This document shows positions 23,523 to 32,164 of a DNA stretch of 64,000 nt, one piece after another. Within the stretch, counting starts at the first letter, position 1. Each line of letters starts with the position of its first letter. Source of the stretch: Wolbachia endosymbiont (group A) of Rhinocyllus conicus. Its GTDB lineage: Bacteria; Pseudomonadota; Alphaproteobacteria; Rickettsiales; Anaplasmataceae. The position numbers and the translations under genes were made by a program. Below the pieces are notes generated by a model. It was not told the origin of the DNA. It ran no database searches and saw nothing but the letters and a program-made list of their open reading frames with translations. Location of the stretch: NCBI RefSeq assembly GCF_947250775.1, contig NZ_OX366349.1:868001-932000 (forward strand), written 5' to 3'.

Positions 23523-25792
23523 TAAAATGTCTCTACCGTATCAAATAAAACATCACGTGACTTTTCTCTTATCCTTTTTATTACTTCATCTGCAAGACTA
23601 CGAACATCTTGGTTAGGTTCTGCTTTAATGCTGATAGTGTAATTATTAGTGATGTTCTGAGTTTTATTTTGTTCTTTATTTTCAAACTTACTCCTTGCAA
23701 ATATCTTATCGCTCTCTGTCTCCTCAATAAGGCTTTTGACTCTGAAGCTATTTTTATTTCTCTTTGAAAATTCTTTAATTATACTGTTACCTAGCACAGG
23801 ATTTCCACTGTTGAGAATATTACTTTTTAGGGGAGTGTGCACTGCTTTTACTTCAGTTTTTCTTTTTTCAAACTCTTTCAGTGGGCTATTTCCCAATACT
23901 TTTCCAAATATACTTTCGCCTATCCATGAAAAAGCTTCTTCTATGGGTTTTATTATCGATTTCCATAAGCTAGAGAAAAAGTCTTTCACCTTTTGCCAGT
24001 TAGCTATAACAAGAGCTGCACCAGTAACAAGTCCAGCAACTAAAAGTCCTATAGGGTTACTCATTATAGCGAGTGTTATTGCTCTTAGTCCTGTTACTAC
24101 TGCAGGAAAAACTGTAGCTGATAAAAATGAAAATACTCCAAGTAGGTTTGCTTTCAGACTAAAAATCGTACTTCCTAGCAATGTAAATCCGTATCCTAGT
24201 CCTACTGCTACAATTTTTAAACTTATCAAGGCTGCTACAGTACCCATGATCGCCGTGGTTAAAGTTGGATATTTTTCTGCAAAAGAAGCTATATGCTCTG
24301 TTATTGTTTTTAAACTTCCAGCTACATAATTCAAGGTAGGTAACATTACTGACCCTAGATTCATGCCAGCTTCAACTATTGCATTTTTAAGTAATTGTAA
24401 TTTATTAGCTGTGGTGTCTGCACGATTTTTGAATTCTTTCTGCAGAGATCTTTTATACTCTTCTGTTTCAGCCAGTAACTTTATTGCATCCTTGTACTTA
24501 CTGAAACTTCCAGCTAATAATGCAATGTCATCTTGATATTCTTGACCGAAAAGTTTCATCAGGGTTGTAGAGCGTTCCTGGTTATCCATTTTCTTTAGAG
24601 TTTGGAAAAAGTGAAGTAGTGCTTCTTCCCCATTTTCACTGATCCTTTGTACCATTTCTTCTGTGGTTATACCCATTTCTTCTAGTGCTGCCTTAAACTC
24701 TTTTCCTTGATCTTCAGCAGTTTGCAGCTTAGAAAGTAAAGCATTTATGGCAGTTCCTGCTTTTGCTGGTTGTTTGCCTAAACTAATGAAAGCATTTACT
24801 AAACTGCTTGTTTGTTCAAACTTTAATCCAAACTGCTTTGCAGTACCACCAACTATAGCTAACGCTTGAACCATATCTTTTGCTTTAGCAGCAGTGTTAT
24901 CTGATAAGTGGTTGATTACATTGCCAACATGCTCCATTTCACTAACATCAATTCCATAAACATTTGAAAGTTTAGCTATGGAATCACCTGCTTGCTCTGC
25001 AGACATATCAAATGCTGTAGACATTTTTGCCACTGTTTCTGTAAACTTAAAAAGATCTTCTTTCTTGATACCAAGCTGTCCACCGCTTGCAGCTATTTGT
25101 GCTAATTCTGCGGCCGATAATGGTATAGTACGTGACATCTCTTTTAACTTCTTGGCAAATTTATCAGCTTCCTTTGCTTCATTATTGAAATTGACAACTT
25201 TTTTTACATCAGCCATAGCCGATTCAAAATCAATTGCAACTTTAACTGGAGCTGCAAGCGAAAGACCTAGCCCAATAGTCTCTATAATTTGTGACTTAAA
25301 ATGTGCTTTACTTGCTAAAAAACTTTGGTGACTACGTATTGCAGACCCAAGCTTACCATACTTACCTTTTAGCACTTCAATAGAAGAACCAAGTTTATAT
25401 TGATCACTTACTAATGACTTAATATTTCTTCCACTTTTTCTTACTTCTTCATTAAATGAATGTAAAGCATCTCTCTTTTTTAAGTATGCTTCTTTTGCTT
25501 TTGTTGCGGAGGTTTTGGCCTTGTCAAACTCTGCTTTTAAAGTTTTGCTTGGTTTCTCCACCGCTTTCATTTGTTTAGCTAAAGATTTTACTTGATCTTC
25601 AAAGCCCTTCCACGACCTCCTGCTGGTCAAAACATCATGACCTAACTGTTTAAACTTTGATACTGACTTTAAAGATGAATCAAGCTTTCTTATATTCTCA
25701 CCAAGATTAGAGAGTTGACTACTACTTCCCTTTATTACAGTATTAAAACTGCCATCAAGTACCGCACCTATTTTTATCGATAATACTGACAT
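23519..25792 (-). CDS. Phage tail tape measure protein
   Basis: 757 residues. The N-terminal ~170 residues are coiled-coil (Lys/Glu-rich helices). A TP901-type tape measure domain follows (AMADVKKVVNFNNEAKEA, QIAASGGQLGIKKEDLF, KPAKAGTAINALLSKL). Two or three hydrophobic stretches occur near residues 510-600, including NPIGLLVAGLVTGAALVIA. It sets tail length and guides DNA ejection by family. At 757 residues it would predict a moderate tail. It is immediately downstream of the gpE' frame, as in P2-like phages. Confidence 0.93.
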   Translation of the reverse strand: MSVLSIKIGAVLDGSFNTVIKGSSSQLSNLGENIRKLDSSLKSVSKFKQLGHDVLTSRRSWKGFEDQVKSLAKQMKAVEKPSKTLKAEFDKAKTSATKAKEAYLKKRDALHSFNEEVRKSGRNIKSLVSDQYKLGSSIEVLKGKYGKLGSAIRSHQSFLASKAHFKSQIIETIGLGLSLAAPVKVAIDFESAMADVKKVVNFNNEAKEADKFAKKLKEMSRTIPLSAAELAQIAASGGQLGIKKEDLFKFTETVAKMSTAFDMSAEQAGDSIAKLSNVYGIDVSEMEHVGNVINHLSDNTAAKAKDMVQALAIVGGTAKQFGLKFEQTSSLVNAFISLGKQPAKAGTAINALLSKLQTAEDQGKEFKAALEEMGITTEEMVQRISENGEEALLHFFQTLKKMDNQERSTTLMKLFGQEYQDDIALLAGSFSKYKDAIKLLAETEEYKRSLQKEFKNRADTTANKLQLLKNAIVEAGMNLGSVMLPTLNYVAGSLKTITEHIASFAEKYPTLTTAIMGTVAALISLKIVAVGLGYGFTLLGSTIFSLKANLLGVFSFLSATVFPAVVTGLRAITLAIMSNPIGLLVAGLVTGAALVIANWQKVKDFFSSLWKSIIKPIEEAFSWIGESIFGKVLGNSPLKEFEKRKTEVKAVHTPLKSNILNSGNPVLGNSIIKEFSKRNKNSFRVKSLIEETESDKIFARSKFENKEQNKTQNITNNYTISIKAEPNQDVRSLADEVIKRIREKSRDVLFDTVETFY

Positions 25793-26075
25793 TTGAACTT
25801 CCTAGCTAATTTGCTCCATAAAATAAACTCACTAATCTCCATATCAAGAATGTGCTCAACTCCACCACCTATGATAGAGCCAAGCACTAGTATTTCTAAT
25901 CTCAAGTTTTTTGGATAATCGGTGAAAAAAAATCCTTTAATACCTCTTGAACTTTCACATAATCAGCAATATCTAACTCTTCAATCGCTTCTTTTGCAAC
26001 TGATGTCAAATTGGCAGTCAAAGTTACTTCCTTACTTAGATCACTACCATTAAGTCTCTCAATAGCTAGATACCG
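25776..26075 (-). pseudogene. 5'-truncated second copy of the tail chaperone gene gpE/E'
   Basis: The minus strand reads YLAIERLNGSDLSKEVTL and onward to KDFFSPIIQKT, a close copy of the intact gpE at 26,393-26,650, but homology stops upstream at about 26,075. The T8 slippery run is present (25,925-25,932), and the -1 frame continues as GGGVEHILDMEISEFILW to a stop overlapping the tape measure start. It lacks the first ~27 codons and any start, so it is a decayed duplicate or the rearranged original. Confidence 0.82.
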
Positions 26076-26276
26076 TCTTGTGAGTCAATAAAAAAATTAT
26101 TCAAACTGTACCGTAATCAAAAAATACTTCCAACCCACATCCTGTATAGCGTTATACACTAACCAACAACATTTAATAAATTTGTGTAAGGTACTATTCC
26201 ACATAAGATGCGATAAGAGCATTTTTTGATTTTAAACTTCAGATACCATTTTGTTAATCAGCAAGAAAATTCAAGA
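26076..26276. other. Spacer between the two gpE copies
   Basis: No gene is visible. Around 26,217-26,235 the bases GAGCATTTTTTGATTTTAAA resemble the sequence just left of the IS110 transposase (about 26,708-26,727), so this may hold an old IS end left by the rearrangement that duplicated gpE. Confidence 0.35.
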
Positions 26277-26424
26277 TTAACATTTAACTTCCTTTGTTGC
26301 TTTACACCATAGAATAAACTCATCCATCTCCATATTGAGTATTTGCTCAATTCCACCACCCGTGACAGAGCTGAGTGCAAGTACTTTCGATCTCAAGTTT
26401 TTTGTATAATCGGTGAAAAAAAAT
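26277..26424 (-). CDS. gpE' extension reached by -1 translational frameshift
   Basis: After GAT TTT TTT the -1 frame reads FTDYTKNLRSKVLALSSVTG, then GIEQILNMEMDEFILWCKAT and stops at 26,277. The ...MEMDEFILW pattern matches the short helical E' (GpE) domain of P2-like phages. It has no start codon of its own, sits exactly between E and the downstream tail genes, and the same layout is preserved in the truncated copy. Family knowledge: the frameshift ratio of E to E+E' is essential in P2 and analogous in lambda. Confidence 0.75.
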
Positions 26425-26650
26425 CCTTTAGCACTTCTTGTACTTTAGCATAGTCTGCAATATCCAACTCTTCTACAGTTTCCTTCGTAACCGATGTTAA
26501 ATTTGCAGTTAGGGTGATTTCCTTACTCAAGTCACTACCATTTAAGCGTTCAATTGCCAAATAATCCCTAACTTTTGGACGCCTAATAGTTAGCTCTGCA
26601 ACAGAAACCCCATCAACTGTTATTGGATTATTGAGTATTATTGTTTGCAT
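26393..26650 (-). CDS. Phage tail assembly chaperone gpE
   Basis: 85 residues, similar to P2/Mu-type tail assembly proteins (TIILNNPITVDGVSVAEL at the start, then LTIRRPKVRDYLAIERL). These bind the tape measure during tail assembly. The gene ends just past a run of eight T's (26,416-26,423 on the minus strand), where part of the ribosomes probably slips -1 to make the longer gpE+E'. Genes that normally precede it (tube and sheath) are missing, replaced by an IS110 element. Confidence 0.85.
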   Translation of the reverse strand: MQTIILNNPITVDGVSVAELTIRRPKVRDYLAIERLNGSDLSKEITLTANLTSVTKETVEELDIADYAKVQEVLKDFFSPIIQKT

Positions 26651-26722
26651 AAGTTTACACTCCTAAAAAATAAAATTCTAAAGTCTTTTGTAATTAATAT
26701 AGATTGGAAGCATTTTTTAATT

Positions 26723-27757
26723 TTAAAGTACTAAACCTTTATTCAACCTTCTAGCTCTGTAGTTCTTGATATGATCTGGGTCAAAAGCCTTTCTTGAACT
26801 TAAAACACCAAAGACTATATGAAGTAACTTACGCATTGCAGCACCAACTATAGACATAGCATGCTTGCCTTTTTCTTTTAATTTTTCGCAAAAAGTCATA
26901 ACAATAGGATTGTGATTCTTAGCTACTATAGCAGGAAAATACATTGCCTTACGTAATGTTTGTAAACCGGTTTTACTTAATCTGGGCTTGGCATGTACAG
27001 ATGAGCCTGATGTTATATTTCGTGGTATAGTTCCAGCGTATGCTGCCAATTGCCTGGCATTTATAAAGGCTTTTATATCAGGAATTTCAGCTAAAATAGC
27101 TATTGCTGATTCTTCTCCTATTCCTGGAATAGTTAATAGGAGTTGAAAGTCCTCCAACAAATCTTTGTGTTGTTTTAATAGTTCACGTATGGAGTTTTTT
27201 ATTGTTTCTATTGATTGTTCTATGTGCATTGCAAGGCTTTCCCAAGCATTTACAACTTCTTCAGATAGTCTCTCTTTTTTTTCTAAATGATTATTTACTA
27301 ATGTTAACTCATTTTTTAACGCATCTGAGCAACGATAAAGATGTTTTAATTTTTTCTTTTTAGGAGATGGTGGCATCCAACGGGAAGGTTCCTGTTTTTG
27401 ACAATAATCTGCAATAATCTCTGCATCAATCTGATCATTTTTTTGTCGTGTAAGCTTACTTTTTGCATAAAATCTTATGCAAGCTGGGTTTACAACACTA
27501 ACAAAATGTCCAGCATTGTATAGAAATTCAGCTAAAGCCTCGCTATAACAACCCGTGAATTCCATGCAAGCTTTTACTTCTTCTACATTATGTTTTTGTA
27601 GAAAGTTCAGCAAACCTTGAAACCCTGTATCATCGTTTTTAAACTTCCGTTTTCTAGTTTCACGTTTTCCTTTTTTACTTATAAATGAGAGAGAAACATC
27701 AAAGTGTTCTTTTGAAACATCTATACCTAAAAAGTTGTTGATCATATGTAACTCCAT
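26723..27757 (-). CDS. IS110-family transposase (second type)
   Basis: 344 residues. The N-terminal DEDD RuvC-like domain starts NNFLGIDVSKEHFDVSLSF, with a KNDQIDAEIIADY acidic motif near residue 105. The C-terminal domain contains LLTIPGIGEESAIAILAEI and LAAYAGTIPRNITSGSSV. It shares little sequence with the other IS110 transposase in this window. It is full length and apparently intact; M5 (MINNFLG) is an alternative start. Confidence 0.93.
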   Translation of the reverse strand: MELHMINNFLGIDVSKEHFDVSLSFISKKGKRETRKRKFKNDDTGFQGLLNFLQKHNVEEVKACMEFTGCYSEALAEFLYNAGHFVSVVNPACIRFYAKSKLTRQKNDQIDAEIIADYCQKQEPSRWMPPSPKKKKLKHLYRCSDALKNELTLVNNHLEKKERLSEEVVNAWESLAMHIEQSIETIKNSIRELLKQHKDLLEDFQLLLTIPGIGEESAIAILAEIPDIKAFINARQLAAYAGTIPRNITSGSSVHAKPRLSKTGLQTLRKAMYFPAIVAKNHNPIVMTFCEKLKEKGKHAMSIVGAAMRKLLHIVFGVLSSRKAFDPDHIKNYRARRLNKGLVL

Positions 27758-27789
27758 ATACTACTATTAAAAATGAAAAGTAAGGCTTA

Positions 27790-27950
27790 CCTTGTGAATA
27801 CAGAATTAGAACCATTTAGGTCTTTCTATGATACCGTCCAGCCTGTACTTTTGAGAAGGGAACTCTTGTCTTGCTAACAGATTTTATATCTAAGATAATC
27901 TTCAAAGTTATTCCCTTCTCCACCTAATGCTTAAGCTTAAAACACCAGAT
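27790..27950 (-). ncRNA. Candidate bridge RNA in the 5' noncoding end of the second IS110
   Basis: Between the transposase start and the element's outer end there is a perfect 10-bp inverted repeat, GAGAAGGGAA (27,853-27,862) and TTCCCTTCTC (27,911-27,920), enclosing 48 nt. IS110-group elements are known to transcribe a bridge RNA with large internal loops from this 5' region. Expression and loop pairing to donor or target are not shown. Confidence 0.4.
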
Positions 27951-27957
27951 GCTTTTT

Positions 27958-28497
27958 TCAAGATACAAGATAATCTATTTTTTCTTCTTTTCTAGCCGCT
28001 TTTCTGCTGCTGTTATACCAAAAACACATACCAGCATGGAAAGCAACACACACAACTGCAGCTACCATACCTAAAGCTAATAGCTTTCTACTGTCTTCCG
28101 AGTCTTTTTTCTTATCTTCTCTGCTTTGATGGCTACCACTACTGAAACCAGGGTTATTTATAACTGTAGTATGACCACCAAACAGGCTGCGAAGTAGTAA
28201 ATAATCCCAAAAATCTAAACCTCTATTATTGTGTACATGTACGTGTGTAACCTGAGGGCCTGTAGGTTGCCTGTTATTCCCTGCGTTATATTGATTATTT
28301 CTGCTTCCTGTATCGTGCCTATTGCTTGAATTTGGATGTGTAAATTTTTCATACGCATTTTTAAAATTCTCCTCACTCCAATTTGTGGTGTTTTGCGTAT
28401 TACAAAATTGTAAAAACTCTTTAACATTACTGTTACTACCAGATTTTTTTATATAGGCTAACGCATACCTTTTTAAAACACTATCACTTGCTACCAT
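27958..28497 (-). CDS. Unknown single-pass membrane protein
   Basis: 179 residues. The first ~70 residues are a compact domain (LKRYALAYIKKSG, EEFLQF-like helices), followed by a low-complexity Asn/Gly/His linker (VTHVHVHNNRG) and a C-terminal transmembrane helix (LLALGMVAAVVCVAFHAGMCF). It ends at the edge of the IS110 element and is separated from the core gene upstream by ~80 bp, so it could be the last chromosomal or last prophage gene. No family recognised. Confidence 0.7.
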   Translation of the reverse strand: MVASDSVLKRYALAYIKKSGSNSNVKEFLQFCNTQNTTNWSEENFKNAYEKFTHPNSSNRHDTGSRNNQYNAGNNRQPTGPQVTHVHVHNNRGLDFWDYLLLRSLFGGHTTVINNPGFSSGSHQSREDKKKDSEDSRKLLALGMVAAVVCVAFHAGMCFWYNSSRKAARKEEKIDYLVS

Positions 28498-28577
28498 AAA
28501 TACCCTCTTAAGTTAAGACTAAATTAATAAATACTTATTATAACAAAGTAACGTCTTCTTGTCAAATCAACCATAAC

Positions 28578-30002
28578 TTAATACCCAGTTAATATCCTTT
28601 CCACCAGCTCTTTTACTGTCGGTACGTAGCCATTCTCATAAAACGGATCTTGCTTAAATTTGTACACATTGTGCCCGGAAAACATGAGTTCATTTTCAAT
28701 ATCGCCGTCATGTATAATGTTTTGCAGTGTTTTTTGTATACAAAAACTCCGTGGATCTGGCTTTCGTCCTGTTGAATGGTCGCCGTGATCCTTCCAATTG
28801 CTAAACAAACAATGACTTAAGCATCCCATACAATTGATTTGATCTTGTCTTATCTCTGCAAATTTGCCTGGCGTCACAAAAATAACAGTTGTATCTGGAG
28901 TTTTCATTGCTTCTGTATACCCTGCTTTAGTCCATGTATTTGCCAGCTCTTTGTCTTTTGAAGTAAGGTAGATCTTCCTACCTCTGCTACCCATTGCAAA
29001 TTCACTACTAAATTCTTCGCTGGCATTTTCTGAAAACTTTATTTGACGTGAATTCCGTTTCTGCAACTCACGTATGAAGTTATTTTTTACTGCAGATGAG
29101 TAAAACCCTGTTGGACTGAATTTATTTAAAAATACATCACCTTCTTCTAAAGTGAGTAGCTTCTTTTTCCACTCTGCAGAAATTGGGCTTTCTTTCGTCA
29201 AAAGTGGACGAGTGCCAAACTGAAAAGCTATTGGTCCAATTTGCAGATTGTCAAACCAATGTTCCCAATCTTTCAAATGCCACACTCCTCCTGCCATAAC
29301 AATTGGTGTTTCTGAAAGACCGATCTCGTTCATGAAAGATCTAAGCTCTGCAACTCTTTCAAATGGAGCCTGTGGTAGCTCTGGGTCTTCACTGTTACTG
29401 AGTCCATTGTGCCCTCCAGCAAGCCATGGATCTTCATACACTACTCCACCAAGCAAATAGGAAGATATTCTTTGGTAAGTACGCTTCCATAATGCTTTAA
29501 AAGCACGCACCGATGAGACAATAGGGTAATAATAAACCTGATATTTAGCTGCAATCTCTCCAAGCCTATAAGGCATACCAGCACCGCAGGTAATACCATG
29601 AACTAAGCCTTTTGCTTTTTCTAATATGCCATGAAGCACGTGTTCTGCTGCTCCCATCTCCCAAAGCACATTCATATGTATTCTTCCATGACCTTTTGAT
29701 ATTTCATTCGCTATTTTTGCCTGACTGATCCCAGCTTTAATACTATACTCAATCAATTCACTGTGTTTTTCATTTCTTGTTTTGCCTTTGTAAATCAGCG
29801 GCACTAACTCACCATTATCATCAATAAGCTTAGCATTTGCACCAGAAAACGTACCCACAGCATCTGCTGCAGCAAATGCTCCACTTGACCTTCCATCACT
29901 GATTGCGATGCCTTTGCCGCCCTCAATGATTGGCCACACTTCCTTTCCTGAAATTACTATCTTTTTTATCTTATTTTTCAAAACTTCCTCGCAATCTTTC
30001 AC
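28578..30002 (-). CDS. Nitronate monooxygenase-like NAD(P)H/FMN oxidoreductase
   Basis: 474 residues with the 2-nitropropane dioxygenase/NMO TIM-barrel signatures: GITCGAGMPYRLGEIAAKY, YPIVSSVRAF, PIVMAGGVWHLKDWEHWF and FQFGTRPLLT. The protein is longer than typical NMO (~310-380). The C-terminal extension contains a cysteine cluster, CMGCLSHC followed by a further Cys, which might bind metal or an Fe-S cluster. Substrate unknown; FMN binding is by family. Related long forms occur in Rickettsiales. Confidence 0.85.
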   Translation of the reverse strand: MKDCEEVLKNKIKKIVISGKEVWPIIEGGKGIAISDGRSSGAFAAADAVGTFSGANAKLIDDNGELVPLIYKGKTRNEKHSELIEYSIKAGISQAKIANEISKGHGRIHMNVLWEMGAAEHVLHGILEKAKGLVHGITCGAGMPYRLGEIAAKYQVYYYPIVSSVRAFKALWKRTYQRISSYLLGGVVYEDPWLAGGHNGLSNSEDPELPQAPFERVAELRSFMNEIGLSETPIVMAGGVWHLKDWEHWFDNLQIGPIAFQFGTRPLLTKESPISAEWKKKLLTLEEGDVFLNKFSPTGFYSSAVKNNFIRELQKRNSRQIKFSENASEEFSSEFAMGSRGRKIYLTSKDKELANTWTKAGYTEAMKTPDTTVIFVTPGKFAEIRQDQINCMGCLSHCLFSNWKDHGDHSTGRKPDPRSFCIQKTLQNIIHDGDIENELMFSGHNVYKFKQDPFYENGYVPTVKELVERILTGY

Positions 30003-30147
30003 TCTATTTTACTTAATTACTAAAAAAATAATAGCTGTTTATTTTTTCTTTTATCATCAGAGCCTCTGCATAGCCAAATTTGGGTTTTGAGTAGACACAG
30101 CAGCTACTGTAATATAGTTTCGAAAGAAGTCTAATGTATTTTGCTAT

Positions 30148-30735
30148 ATGATCATAGGTCTAACAGGCGGAATTGGGGTAGGAAAGAGCTTTGTAGCTAA
30201 TTGCTTTCAAGAGTTTGGTGCTGCTGTGTTTGATGCTGATTCTGTTGTACACCAACTTTATAAAGTGGATAAAAGCATAATAAGTTATGCAGAAAAAAAT
30301 TTTCCTGGAGTGGTAGTAAATGGTGAAATAGGTAGAACAGTACTGTCTAAATATTTCTTAGCCTACGATGAAAATTGGAAACAATTTCAATCTTTGGTTC
30401 ACTCTGCTGTGCTGCGTGAATTAGAATTTTTTATTGCCAAGGAAAAAAAGATCGATAGAAAGCTTTTAGTTTTAGATGTGCCACTTCTATTAGAAACAAA
30501 ATTTCATTCATACTGTGACCTTATTATTTTTATCTATGCAGATAGCGTTGTGCAAGCTCAAAGACTTAACGAACGCAACATAGATAAAGAAAAGCTAAAT
30601 TTAATCTTCAATGTTCAGTTATCTATTGAGGAGAAAAGGAAGATGAGTGACTTTATTATCGACACCAGTGTAAGCAAAGAGTATGTTTCTTCTCAAGTAA
30701 AAGATATAGTGGATTCATTAAACCTAAACACGTAG
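30148..30735 (+). CDS. coaE: Dephospho-CoA kinase
   Basis: 195 residues. It has the Walker A GLTGGIGVGKS, the DADSVVHQLY motif following FGAAVFDAD, and VLDVPLLLE; all are diagnostic for CoaE. It phosphorylates dephospho-CoA in the last step of coenzyme A synthesis. The start ATG at 30,148 immediately precedes IIGLTGG. The gene lies divergent from the NMO-like gene with ~145 bp between. Confidence 0.96.
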   Translation: MIIGLTGGIGVGKSFVANCFQEFGAAVFDADSVVHQLYKVDKSIISYAEKNFPGVVVNGEIGRTVLSKYFLAYDENWKQFQSLVHSAVLRELEFFIAKEKKIDRKLLVLDVPLLLETKFHSYCDLIIFIYADSVVQAQRLNERNIDKEKLNLIFNVQLSIEEKRKMSDFIIDTSVSKEYVSSQVKDIVDSLNLNT

Positions 30736-30741
30736 CTCTAC

Positions 30742-30945
30742 GTCATACCGTCACTTGGCCGCTAACAAGCAGCGGGATGACGAGGTTATCTTCATACTGC
30801 CGCGAACCGCCATACCGCCGCGGTATCTCTAGATCCCGCTAACAAGCAGCGGGATGACGAAGTTATCTTCATACTGCCGCGAACCGCCATACCGCCGCGG
30901 TATCTCTTAGCCACTAACACGTAGCGGAATGACGATTGTCGATAA
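30742..30945. repeat. Tandem copies of the GC-rich palindromic repeat
   Basis: At least two near-identical units read CGCGAACCGCCATACCGCCG, then GGTATCTC...CGCTAACAAGCAGCGGGATGACG, with internal self-complementary arms (CCGCGGTAT, CCGCTAACAAGCAGCGG). Related copies are at 40,617, 51,254 and 51,823. They are GC-rich compared with their surroundings. Confidence 0.88.
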
Positions 30946-30957
30946 ATCTAAGTTACT

Positions 30958-32136
30958 TTAGCAACAGTTATTCTCCACCAAATTACTCCGAATTTTAGTT
31001 GTATTATTTGCGGATTTCACTGCTGAAATCTCAAATTTTGAGCTTGTGTTCAAAAATGATTCAACTGACCTGCCAAAAAAATCGTATCTCCACCCCTTGA
31101 ATAGTTTATCTATCTGCCCAGATATTGACCCGGTTAACTCATCTTTTGAAGAAACTAATTTCCTTGATATGTTACTTTCTTTACATTTACTATCTAAAAT
31201 AATTGAGAGTATATCGAATACAGATTTGTCATAATTATTCGGTAAGATGTTGTTTTGCTGCATCCAATTTTTTTCATTTTCATTAAAAATATTCACAAAC
31301 TCTAGTAAATCTGCATCTTTTATATTTTTTGCATTCCTCTTGAGATCATCTAAAATCTCATCAACATGCTCTACATTTTTTTCAATAAAACCAGCTATTA
31401 CAGCATTATTAATTACTTTATTACGATTCATATTATAGCGCTGTGCTAAGGTCTCTTGCCATTCACTAACTGCTTTAACAGTTAATACCAATCTTGGATT
31501 TGCTTCATAATTAAATTTAATTCTCTTCCATGCATCTTTTGGACTATGTAAATACTTATTTATATTAACTATTGATTCCATCTCTTCTTGAAACCAACAC
31601 ATCCTATTATTTTCTTCAAGTTTATTGCACAATATTTGGTATAAGTCATATAGGTGTACCACGTCGTTTATTGCATAGTCTAACTGATCCTCGGACAACG
31701 GACGCCTTAACCAATCTGAATTTTTAGCTTTAATTTTATCCAGCACTACTCCTTGATATTGCTCTACTACTTTTGAGTAACCAATAAAGTCATGATAATA
31801 ATGACAAAACATAGCGGCAACTTGGGTATCAAAAATGGGAGTGGGAATACATTTAAACACAGTGAGTAAGGATTCTATATCCTGCCGGCAGCTATGAAAC
31901 ACTTTGGTTATCCCCTGATTTAGCATTATTTTCTTAATGAATGATAAATCAATTTCTGGCACTAATGCGTCTACAATAAAACTCTTCTCTCCGTAAGAAA
32001 TTTGAATTAACGATAATTTTGGGTAGTAGGTTAAATTATTTCTAATGAACTCCGTGTCAACTGCTATAAATTTCGGCTTTTTTGCTATTAATTCTTCACA
32101 CGTATCTTCCAGCTCTGATGTTGTACTAATTAGCAT
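30958..32136 (-). CDS. rnd: Ribonuclease D
   Basis: 392 residues. The DEDDy exonuclease core runs from residue ~20: FIAVDTEFIRNN (Exo I), VFHSCRQDIESL (Exo II), DQLDYAINDVVHLYDLY (Exo III, Tyr and Asp). The C-terminal HRDC-like helical region follows. Function: 3'-to-5' trimming of tRNA and other stable RNAs. The downstream side has the palindromic repeats. Length is normal for RNase D. Confidence 0.95.
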   Translation of the reverse strand: MLISTTSELEDTCEELIAKKPKFIAVDTEFIRNNLTYYPKLSLIQISYGEKSFIVDALVPEIDLSFIKKIMLNQGITKVFHSCRQDIESLLTVFKCIPTPIFDTQVAAMFCHYYHDFIGYSKVVEQYQGVVLDKIKAKNSDWLRRPLSEDQLDYAINDVVHLYDLYQILCNKLEENNRMCWFQEEMESIVNINKYLHSPKDAWKRIKFNYEANPRLVLTVKAVSEWQETLAQRYNMNRNKVINNAVIAGFIEKNVEHVDEILDDLKRNAKNIKDADLLEFVNIFNENEKNWMQQNNILPNNYDKSVFDILSIILDSKCKESNISRKLVSSKDELTGSISGQIDKLFKGWRYDFFGRSVESFLNTSSKFEISAVKSANNTTKIRSNLVENNCC

Positions 32137-32164
32137 ATATTTTTCACTTGGTGGTTCTACTTTA

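Larger units (their letters stand above)
26700..27950 (-). mobile_element. IS110-family insertion sequence at the prophage edge
   Basis: Ends are approximate because IS110 elements lack clear inverted repeats and the target is not identifiable here. The transposase occupies most of it. About 190 bp of noncoding sequence precedes the gene and almost none follows, the opposite arrangement to the first IS110 element at 12.9-14.3 kb, so the two belong to different subgroups. Confidence 0.7.

Noticed and set aside
23736..25331. Plus-strand frames over the tape measure gene
   Set aside because: Antisense shadows of a strongly coding minus-strand gene.
30742..30945. CRISPR-like tandem repeats
   Set aside because: Units are palindromic elements adjacent to one another without unique spacers of constant length; no cas genes in the window.
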